5,983 nucleotides of DNA, taken from the NCBI GenBank assembly GCA_021807065.1, contig JAKAPO010000161.1, positions 1-5,983 on the forward strand. Direction: 5' to 3'. The DNA is from a bacterium (GTDB taxonomy: Bacteria > Vulcanimicrobiota > Vulcanimicrobiia > Vulcanimicrobiales > Vulcanimicrobiaceae). The position numbers and the translations under genes were made by a program. The notes beneath the pieces are model-generated. The model did no database searches. It was not told the DNA's origin and was given only the letters and a program-made list of their open reading frames with translations. Positions within the stretch are counted from its first letter, which is position 1, and every line of letters starts with the position of its first letter. This document shows positions 1 to 5,924 of the stretch, piece after piece.

Positions 1-494
1 GATATATCAAGATGGGGCAGCCGGCGACGACGCTCTCCGGCGGCGAGGCGCAGCGCGTCAAGCTTGCTACCGAGTTGTCACGCCGCTCGACCGGCCGTAC
101 CTTCTACGTCCTCGACGAGCCGACGACCGGTTTGCACTTCGCCGACATCCACAAGCTGCTCGACGTGCTTCAGCGACTCGTCGAAGGCGGCAACAGCGTC
201 CTCGTCATCGAACACAATCTCGACGTCGTGAAGAGCGCGGACTATCTGATCGATCTCGGGCCGGAGGGCGGCGATCGCGGCGGCACCGTCGTCGGCACGG
301 GAACGCCGGAGGAGCTTTCCCGCAACCCGGCTTCTTACACGGGTGCCTACCTCGCCCCGGTGTTGCGCGATCAGCGTGCGGTCGGCCATCACGTGCTCGA
401 CGCGCGACGGCTCGAAGCACTGGAACGCGAAAACCTGCGCGTCCTGGACGAACTTGCCCAATCCCAGCGTGAGCGCATCGAAATCGAGGCCTGA
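1..494 (+). CDS. uvrA: UvrABC excinuclease subunit A, C-terminal part (5' end outside window)
   Basis: UvrA is the damage-recognition ATPase of nucleotide excision repair; it scans DNA with UvrB in the cytoplasm. Only the end of its second ABC ATPase half is here, read from codon 3-5 (YIKMGQPATTLSGGEAQRVK...). The ABC signature LSGGEAQR is followed by Walker B YVLDEPTTGLH and the switch-histidine motif VLVIEHNLD, then the family-typical DLGPEGGDRGG and the SYTGAYLAPVL segment where many UvrA proteins stop. Here a further 42 residues follow (366-491), rich in Leu, Glu and Arg and probably helical or coiled-coil; this tail is odd but the frame is uninterrupted. The stop TGA at 492-494 lies inside the start of ligA, so the two genes are probably co-transcribed and translationally coupled. 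The identification is very secure; the role of the tail is unknown. Confidence 0.96.
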   Translation, partial: YIKMGQPATTLSGGEAQRVKLATELSRRSTGRTFYVLDEPTTGLHFADIHKLLDVLQRLVEGGNSVLVIEHNLDVVKSADYLIDLGPEGGDRGGTVVGTGTPEELSRNPASYTGAYLAPVLRDQRAVGHHVLDARRLEALERENLRVLDELAQSQRERIEIEA

Positions 495-2499
495 CTTCAA
501 GGAGCGCGCCGCGGACTTGCGCGCGCGCATCGAAGAGGCGAACGTACGTTACTACGTGCTCGACGCGCCGACGCTGACGGATGCGGAGTACGATGCGATG
601 CTGCGGGAGCTCGTCGAGCTCGAGGCGCAGCATCCCGAACTGCGCACCGCCGATTCGCCGACGCAGCGGGTCGGCGCACCGGCCGCCGAGCACTTCGCAC
701 CGTACGAACACGCCGCGCCGATGCTGAGCCTCGCCAACGCCTTCGGCGAGGAAGAGTTATCCGCGTTCGACGAGCGCGTTCGCAAGCTCGCCGGGCGCGC
801 GCTCTCCTACGTCTGCGAGTTGAAGATCGACGGTCTCGCCATCGCGCTACGCTATCGTGGCGGCGTCTTCGAGCGCGGCGGCACGCGCGGCGACGGCCGC
901 ATCGGCGAGGACGTCACGGCGAATCTGCGCACGATCCAAAGCATTCCGTTGCGGCTGCGCGGCGGCGTGCCCGACGTTTTCGAAGTGCGGGGCGAAGCGT
1001 ATCTGCGCAAGAGTGACTTCGCCCGGCTCAACGAAGGTCGCGAAAATGCGGGACTGCCGGCATTCGCAAATCCCCGCAACGCGGCGGCCGGCGGAATACG
1101 CCAACTCGACCCGAAGATTACGGCGGAGCGGCGACTGTCGTTCTTTGCGTACTCGGTTCCCGAAACCATGGATCTGGGGCCCACCCAGTGGCAGACGTTG
1201 CGTTCCCTCGAGGAGATCGGCTTTGCGGTGAATCCTTACATCGGCCGCTGCAAGAGCGTCGATGAAGTGCTGGCCTATTGCGAGGAATGGGAAGAGAAGC
1301 GCGACGAGCTGGACTACGAGATCGACGGCGTTGTCGTCAAGATCGACGAGATTGCTTTGCAGAAGCGCCTGGGTTCGGTCGGACGAAATCCGCGCTGGGC
1401 GATCGCATACAAGTTCAAGCCACGCGAGGCGCGCACCAAGCTGAAGGAGATCGCGATCAACGTTGGCCGCACCGGGACGCTCAACCCGTACGCCATTCTG
1501 GAACCGGTGCGCATCGGCGGCGTGACGATTCAAAACGCTACCCTGCACAACGAAGATTACATTAGAAACAACGACATACGCGTCGGCGACACCGTGCTCG
1601 TGACGCGGGCGGGCGACGTCATCCCGCGCGTCGTCGGGCCTATCAAGGAAGAGCGCACCAGCCGCGAGCGCATCTTTCACATGCCCAAGCGCTGTCCGGT
1701 CTGCGGCGCCGACGCCGACCGCCCAGCCGGCGAAGCAATGTGGCGTTGCACCAACGCCGCCTGTCCGGCGCAGCGCTTCGAGCGCGTTCGCCACTTTGCA
1801 ACTCGCGGTGCGATGGACATCGTAGGGCTCGGTGACGTGGTGGCTGGCGAGTTGACGTCTCGCGAACTCGTTCGCGACATCGCCGACGTCTACGCACTCG
1901 ACGAGAAGAAGCTCTCGCAGGTGCCGCGCACCGGTCCCAAGAGCCGCGCAAACCTGCTCGACGCAATCGAGAAATCGAAGCGGCGCGGTCTCGCGCGACT
2001 CCTTACGGGCTTGGGCATCCGGTTCGTCGGAGAGCAGACGGCGCAAATTCTTGCCGACGATTTCGGCAGCATCGATGCCATCGAAGCTGCGAGCGAGGAC
2101 GACTTGCAGCGCAGCACCGGGATCGGCCCCGAGCTGGCGTCGAGCGTCGCGCTCTTCTTCAAGCAGAAGGCAAACCGGGAGATGATCGAACGCCTGCGCG
2201 CGGCCGGTGTCGTTATGACGGCACCGAAACGTAAGCGCGCCGCGTGCGGCCCGCTCGAAGGGAAGACGTTCGTGCTGACCGGAACGCTGCCGAAACTTTC
2301 GCGAGAGCAGGCGACCGAGATGATCGAGGCCGCCGGCGGCCGCGTCACCGGATCGGTCAGCAAAAAGACGGATTACGTCGTTGCGGGCGACTCTCCGGGC
2401 AGCAAACTGGCACGCGCCGAGGAACTCGGCATCACCATCATCGACGAGGATGGTCTGCGCGCACTGTCATCCCGAGCGAGCGAAGCGCGCGAGCGCTGA
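469..2499 (+). CDS. ligA: NAD+-dependent DNA ligase LigA
   Basis: LigA seals 3'-OH/5'-phosphate nicks using NAD+, in replication and repair. With the GTG at 469 as start it has 676 residues, close to the usual ~670. Visible domains: Ia (YYVLD at 28-32, for NMN binding); adenylation domain with the catalytic Lys119 in KIDG and then TRGDGRIGED; EIDGVVVKID and AIAYKFKPRE; an OB fold with GRTGTLNPYA; a Cys4 zinc finger at Cys409, 412, 427 and 432; helix-hairpin-helix repeats; and a BRCT domain from about 595 to 666. E. coli LigA has Lys115 and Cys408/411/426/432, which supports the GTG. No clear Shine-Dalgarno precedes it; TTG 454 and TTG 517 are alternatives. The start overlaps the uvrA end by 26 nt, suggesting coupling. 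The last ten residues (SSRASEARER) and the stop codon come from a dispersed repeat rather than from ligase sequence. Function is certain; start fairly likely. Confidence 0.96.
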   Translation: MSASKSRPDFKERAADLRARIEEANVRYYVLDAPTLTDAEYDAMLRELVELEAQHPELRTADSPTQRVGAPAAEHFAPYEHAAPMLSLANAFGEEELSAFDERVRKLAGRALSYVCELKIDGLAIALRYRGGVFERGGTRGDGRIGEDVTANLRTIQSIPLRLRGGVPDVFEVRGEAYLRKSDFARLNEGRENAGLPAFANPRNAAAGGIRQLDPKITAERRLSFFAYSVPETMDLGPTQWQTLRSLEEIGFAVNPYIGRCKSVDEVLAYCEEWEEKRDELDYEIDGVVVKIDEIALQKRLGSVGRNPRWAIAYKFKPREARTKLKEIAINVGRTGTLNPYAILEPVRIGGVTIQNATLHNEDYIRNNDIRVGDTVLVTRAGDVIPRVVGPIKEERTSRERIFHMPKRCPVCGADADRPAGEAMWRCTNAACPAQRFERVRHFATRGAMDIVGLGDVVAGELTSRELVRDIADVYALDEKKLSQVPRTGPKSRANLLDAIEKSKRRGLARLLTGLGIRFVGEQTAQILADDFGSIDAIEAASEDDLQRSTGIGPELASSVALFFKQKANREMIERLRAAGVVMTAPKRKRAACGPLEGKTFVLTGTLPKLSREQATEMIEAAGGRVTGSVSKKTDYVVAGDSPGSKLARAEELGITIIDEDGLRALSSRASEARER

Positions 2500-2535
2500 G
2501 CGATGTCGAGGGAGGCGTCTCGGGGCACTTGCTTG
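2466..2535 (+). repeat. Short structured dispersed repeat, copy 1
   Basis: It begins GTCATCCCGAGCGAG and matches the inverse copy at 4503-4572 at 51 of 70 positions without gaps. The 5' 15 bases are identical, as are GTCGAG (2505-2510) and GAGGCG (2512-2517). The variable centre folds into a hairpin: stem 2484-2488 with 2493-2497 around the tetraloop GCGA, then tandem G.A/A.G mismatches (2482-2483 with 2498-2499), then two more pairs (2480-2481 with 2500-2501). The ligA stop codon TGA (2497-2499) is part of this hairpin. The copy spans almost the whole gap between ligA and the S9 peptidase gene. Weaker similarity may run on to about 2545. There is no T-tract after the hairpin, so it is not a classic intrinsic terminator. 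The repeat family has no name I can assign with confidence. Confidence 0.85.
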
Positions 2536-2552
2536 TACGAAAGCACTCTATT

Positions 2553-4499
2553 ATGCATGCACCGCCGATCGATCTCGCCGCGTTTCGTACGCTGGTAACG
2601 ATTTCCGCCCCGCGCGTCTCGCCAAACGGAAGAGCAGTCGCGTTTCTGGAGACCCGCAATGACTTCTCCAAGGACAAGCGGATGACCATGCTGGAGGTCG
2701 TCACGACGTCCGGTGGCTTGCCGCGCTCGTTGACGCGTGCAAGCGACGAGCTTTCAGACCCGCAATGGTCACCGTCGGGCACGACGCTCGCCTACATCGA
2801 CCGGGGAGCCAACAAGAAGGATCAGATCTTCATCGTTCCCGTCACTGGCGGGAGCGCGCAGGAAATAACGCATACCGCGAACGGCGTCGAGCAATACGCC
2901 TGGAGTCCGCACGGATCGCGCTTCGTCTACGTGACCCCCGATAATCAGCGCAACGCGGCCGCAGCAAAGCGCGGTGACGACCTTTTCCAGATCCACGACG
3001 ACGGCTATCTCATCGACGCGCCGCCGCAGCCATCGCATCTGTGGCTGGTCGCTTCCCACGGAGGCGCGGCGAGGCGACTCACCGAGGGCTCGTGGAGCGT
3101 GCTCGAAGCCGCGCCACCGTTCGTCGGCGCGACGAGCGACCCGACGTGGTCGCACGATGGACGCTACATCGCTTTCACGCGTCAAGCCGACGCGGATAAC
3201 AGCGACAGCGACATGACGAAGATTGAGATCGTTGACGTTCGCACCGGTGCGTTGCATGCGCTCACGACGCATCCGAAGTACGAGTACCAGCCGGTGTTCT
3301 GTCCGGGAAGCGATCTGCTCGCCTACCTCTATCCTCACGGACCCGGACCTATCAGCAAGATGGACGTCTACGTCGGCAAGCCGTCCTCGATGGCGACGCG
3401 CGACATCGATCGGTCGTTCGATCGGGACGTGACGGAGATGGCGTGGCTACCCGGCGGAAAGAGCGGCATCGTGATGGCCGACGACGGCATCGGCGTGGGA
3501 CTCTGGCGTCTGTCGGCGGCGGGAGCGGTGCGCCGGCTCGACCTCGGGAAACTCAACGTCGAAGATTTCAGCGTCGGCAGATCGGGCGTGATCGCCGCAG
3601 TCCTCAGTAACGAGACGACGGCGCCTGAAGTGTACGTCGTGAGCGGTGGCAACGCGAAACCTCGCAGGCTCACCTCGCTGAACGCGCGATTCGCCGAGTA
3701 TTCGTACGGCGACGCGCACGAGCTGCGATGGACGGCGCCCGACGGCACGCGCTCCGACGGCATCGTGACCTATCCGGTCGGCTACGTCAAAGGGCGCACC
3801 TATCCGCTCGTCGTCTATCTGCACGGCGGTCCTGAGGCATCGTCCGCGCAGACCTTCGACGGCGGTGAGATAGGCAGTCTTCGCTACGCTCTCTCGGGTC
3901 ACGGATACATCGTCTTCGAGCCCAACTACCGCGGCAGCGACAATCTCGGGAGCGCCTACGAGCACGCGATCTACCGCGACCCCGGGACCGGTCCGGGCGA
4001 CGACGTGATGGCCGGTATCGCTGCGTTGGAGAAGACCGATGTCGTCGACACGAAACGCATTGCGATCGTCGGTCATTCGTACGGCGGTTACATGACGACG
4101 TGGCTCATCGGACACGAGCATATCTGGCGCAGCGCCGTTGTCGCCGACGGCATGGTGGACTGGCGTCAGGAGTACGATCTCGCGGCCGCGGGAAATCTCG
4201 CATGGACGCGCGACTCGCTGGGCGGCACGCCGGTCGATCCGGCTGCGGCGCAGCTCTACGTGAGTGGCTCACCTATCACGTATGCGTCGCAGATCACGAC
4301 GCCGACGCTCATCCTCTCCGGGACGGCAGATGAGACCGTGCCGATCTCGGAGTCGTTCGAGCTCTACCACACGCTGCACGACCGTGGCATCCCGGTGCGT
4401 TTCATCGGAATTCCGCATGCGCTGCACTCGCCGCACAACCCCGAGCAAGTCGCAAGCTACTACGCATTGATCGCGCAGTGGGTGGAGCGTCATTTCTGA
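2553..4499 (+). CDS. S9 family serine peptidase (acylaminoacyl-peptidase / prolyl oligopeptidase-like)
   Basis: A peptidase predicted to cleave short peptides entering a tunnel capped by a beta-propeller. With ATG 2553 it has 648 residues, normal for the family. The N-terminal ~400 residues hold propeller blades with PD40/WD-like motifs (DPQWSPSGTTLAYID, YAWSPHGSRFVYV, DPTWSHDGRYIAFTR). The C-terminal alpha/beta-hydrolase domain shows HGGP (from 424, oxyanion region), NYRGSDNLG, the nucleophile elbow GHSYGGY with Ser509, Asp593 in SGTADETVP, and the probable catalytic His625 in IPHALHSPHNPEQ, where relatives have GEGH. The start is supported by the family-like N-terminus; a GAAAG about 10 nt upstream is a modest ribosome site. 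No signal peptide or membrane segment is seen, so a cytosolic enzyme is inferred. It lies 53 nt after ligA, and repeat copy 1 fills most of that gap, so read-through or separate expression are both possible. Exact substrate specificity cannot be read from the sequence. Confidence 0.93.
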   Translation: MHAPPIDLAAFRTLVTISAPRVSPNGRAVAFLETRNDFSKDKRMTMLEVVTTSGGLPRSLTRASDELSDPQWSPSGTTLAYIDRGANKKDQIFIVPVTGGSAQEITHTANGVEQYAWSPHGSRFVYVTPDNQRNAAAAKRGDDLFQIHDDGYLIDAPPQPSHLWLVASHGGAARRLTEGSWSVLEAAPPFVGATSDPTWSHDGRYIAFTRQADADNSDSDMTKIEIVDVRTGALHALTTHPKYEYQPVFCPGSDLLAYLYPHGPGPISKMDVYVGKPSSMATRDIDRSFDRDVTEMAWLPGGKSGIVMADDGIGVGLWRLSAAGAVRRLDLGKLNVEDFSVGRSGVIAAVLSNETTAPEVYVVSGGNAKPRRLTSLNARFAEYSYGDAHELRWTAPDGTRSDGIVTYPVGYVKGRTYPLVVYLHGGPEASSAQTFDGGEIGSLRYALSGHGYIVFEPNYRGSDNLGSAYEHAIYRDPGTGPGDDVMAGIAALEKTDVVDTKRIAIVGHSYGGYMTTWLIGHEHIWRSAVVADGMVDWRQEYDLAAAGNLAWTRDSLGGTPVDPAAAQLYVSGSPITYASQITTPTLILSGTADETVPISESFELYHTLHDRGIPVRFIGIPHALHSPHNPEQVASYYALIAQWVERHF

Positions 4500-4502
4500 A
4501 GG

Positions 4503-4572
4503 CGAGCATGCGCCCTGATGCGCCTCTCTCGACGTCAGTCGCTGCTGACGCAGCTCCCTCGCTCGGGATGAC
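4503..4572 (-). repeat. Short structured dispersed repeat, copy 2 (inverted relative to copy 1)
   Basis: Read on the - strand from 4572 it starts GTCATCCCGAGCGAG and aligns without gaps to copy 1. Its hairpin is in the same register: stem GCTGC (4554-4550) with GCAGC (4545-4541) around the loop GTCA, the same tandem G.A mismatch block, and a reversed outer pair (4557 with 4538). An alternative fold is CGTCAG/CTGACG (4533-4538 with 4545-4550, six-base loop on the + strand), but copy 1 does not share it. The distal end lies four bases past the stop of the S9 peptidase gene, so each copy abuts the 3' end of a + strand gene, in opposite orientations. A nine-base match to the repeat head, CTCGGGATG, recurs at 4619-4627 and may be a remnant of another copy. 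Confidence 0.85.
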
Positions 4573-4591
4573 AGGAGCCATTTGCATTCGT

Positions 4592-4614
4592 TCGTGGGCC
4601 TTCACGGTCCACGA
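4592..4614 (+). terminator. Hairpin between convergent genes, possible terminator
   Basis: Arms TCGTGGGCC (4592-4600) and GGTCCACGA (4606-4614) surround the loop TTCAC, giving a nine-pair stem in the + strand RNA, with one G.U pair at 4598/4608. In the - strand RNA that pair becomes A.C, so the structure favours + strand transcripts, that is, reading out of the S9 peptidase gene 93 nt upstream. No U-tract follows on either strand, which weakens the terminator call. Position between two convergent genes and stem quality are the only support. Confidence 0.4.
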
Positions 4615-4634
4615 CGTACTCGGGATGGCGACTT

Positions 4635-5831
4635 CTAGAAAATCCTCTTGAGCCCAGGGGAATGCGGAGGCTTCGGTATCGCCTCTGCCAGGGTTTCGAT
4701 CACGTCTCTGGCGATGACGCCGGTAGGGCGGTGCACGGCGGCGCGTTTACCGGCGAGGCCGTGCCAGTACGTGCCGACGCGCGCGGCGTCGTAGGGCGAG
4801 AGCCCTTGCGAGAGCAGCGTCGCGATGACGCCGGTAAGCACGTCGCCGCTCCCCGCGGTCGCGAGTGCGTTCGTTCCCGTGGTGTTGATAAACACCGTCG
4901 CGCCGTCGTAGACGAGCGTCGCCAGCCCCTTGAGCAATGTCGTGACGCCGGTGCGATCGACGAACTCGCGCAGGCGCGGCATGCGGTCGCCTTCGCGAAT
5001 CGTGCCTTTTCCCGAGAGACGCGCGAACTCACCGGCGTGCGGCGTGAGCACGACGCGCTTTCCCCGCAACTGCGACAGATGTTTGGCGAGATGGAAGAAG
5101 GCGCTCGCGTCCGCAACGATGGGTAGATCCGTGCGCGCGATGCTCTCGCGCACGATGACGCCGGTGCGATCGTCGAGACCGAGGCCTGGTCCCACTGCGA
5201 GCGCAGAGTTGCGGCGCGCGACGTCGCAGATAGTTTCTACGATGCTCTCGGGCGGAGCCAATTCGTCGAGCTCGACGACGACTTGCTCGATGAGATGCTG
5301 GCGAAGCGCGGGAGCCGCACTCGCCGGAGCTGCGACGGTGACGTAACCAGCGCCGGCACGCGCGGCCCCAAGAGCGCAGAGCACGGCCGCACCGGGAAAC
5401 TGCCGCGATCCGGCGATCACTAGCGGCGCACCGGCTCCGCGTTTATCTGTTTCGAACGCGCGGCCGGGCAGCATAGAAAGGAAGGCGTCGTCGTCGAGTG
5501 CGGCGTAGGTGCGCGCGTGCTGCCGAAGCGTCGCATCGTCGATGCCGATTTCGGCGCAATACAGACTCCCGACGAAGGGCCGTGCCGTTTCAAGCAGCAA
5601 GCCGGGTTTGAGCGCTGCGAGCGTCAGCGTGCTCGTCGCACGGACGGCGACCCCGGCGATTGCACCGGTTGCCGCATCTACGCCGCTAGGGACGCCGATC
5701 GCGAGCACGGCGCAGTGGTGTGCGTCGAGTGCGCGAACGACCGCGTGATATCTCTCGGCAAGCGGCAGGCGCGAACCGGTGGGCAACCGGCGGGCGAAAC
5801 GCAGATCGAAAAAAGCATGCCATTTCAGCAA
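4635..5831 (-). CDS. nnr: NAD(P)HX repair protein: ADP-dependent dehydratase domain with a truncated epimerase remnant
   Basis: Nnr repairs hydrated NAD(P)H: an epimerase domain (YjeF_N) interconverts R- and S-NAD(P)HX and a ribokinase-fold domain dehydrates S-NAD(P)HX using ADP. The longest reading has 398 residues from TTG 5831; full bifunctional proteins have about 500. The C-terminal half is complete: GSRQFPGAA (141), AVGPGLG (212), TPHAGE (263), LLKG (299), and NTTG...GSGDVLTG with Asp330. Of the epimerase only the end is recognisable (about residues 26-100: VPSGVDAATG, LAALKPGLLL, AEIGID). The usual VDIPSG is IGVPSG, with Gly46 in place of the conserved Asp, and the expected DALFGTG reads HAFFDLR. 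Upstream the frame meets TGA at 5847-5849. No ribosome site precedes TTG 5831; TTG 5786 is an alternative. The window does not reach where the NNGGDG motif should lie. Dehydratase function is likely, epimerase function unlikely, start uncertain. The gene converges on the S9 peptidase gene. Confidence 0.83.
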   Translation of the reverse strand: MLKWHAFFDLRFARRLPTGSRLPLAERYHAVVRALDAHHCAVLAIGVPSGVDAATGAIAGVAVRATSTLTLAALKPGLLLETARPFVGSLYCAEIGIDDATLRQHARTYAALDDDAFLSMLPGRAFETDKRGAGAPLVIAGSRQFPGAAVLCALGAARAGAGYVTVAAPASAAPALRQHLIEQVVVELDELAPPESIVETICDVARRNSALAVGPGLGLDDRTGVIVRESIARTDLPIVADASAFFHLAKHLSQLRGKRVVLTPHAGEFARLSGKGTIREGDRMPRLREFVDRTGVTTLLKGLATLVYDGATVFINTTGTNALATAGSGDVLTGVIATLLSQGLSPYDAARVGTYWHGLAGKRAAVHRPTGVIARDVIETLAEAIPKPPHSPGLKRIF

Positions 5832-5850
5832 ATTGCGCGCGAGCTGTCAA
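5822..5850 (-). promoter_or_regulatory. Sigma-70-like promoter candidate facing the Nnr gene
   Basis: On the - strand, a perfect -35 TTGACA (5850-5845) is followed after exactly 17 nt by TGAAAT (5827-5822), which matches four of six -10 consensus bases. Transcription would start near 5815. That is inside the longest Nnr reading frame and downstream of TTG 5831, so if this promoter is real the protein would have to start later, for example at TTG 5786. The surroundings are less GC-rich than the neighbouring genes. The support is sequence match and location only. Confidence 0.35.
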
Positions 5851-5915
5851 TGTCCACGCGCAGGAAGCCCGCGTTAGAACAACATCAGCAAAAGCGCAAG
5901 CGGGCCGTCCACGGC

Positions 5916-5924
5916 TGTGGATAA
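5916..5924 (-). promoter_or_regulatory. DnaA-box 9-mer
   Basis: The - strand reads TTATCCACA, the strict consensus box bound by the initiator DnaA. It overlaps an inverted repeat, TCCAC (5908-5912) and GTGGA (5917-5921) around GGCT, so a second, imperfect half-site faces it. It lies in the apparently non-coding stretch upstream of the Nnr gene. A single box is more likely a regulatory site or chance than an origin; boxes in clusters would be needed for oriC, and the window ends 59 bases further on. The 5832-5983 stretch otherwise shows no recognisable gene. Confidence 0.35.

Noticed and set aside
847..2046. Long open frame on the - strand opposite ligA (399 codons)
   Set aside because: It is the antisense shadow of a securely identified gene, common in GC-rich coding DNA, with no family-like motifs.
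2244..2552. Upstream extension of the S9 peptidase frame into ligA
   Set aside because: The extension is the off-frame reading of the ligA BRCT domain and the repeat; family similarity begins just after ATG 2553.
2529..2554. TTGCTT and TATTAT near the S9 peptidase start as a promoter
   Set aside because: The spacing is only 14 nt and the TATTAT overlaps the ATG, so a start there could not yield a normal leader.
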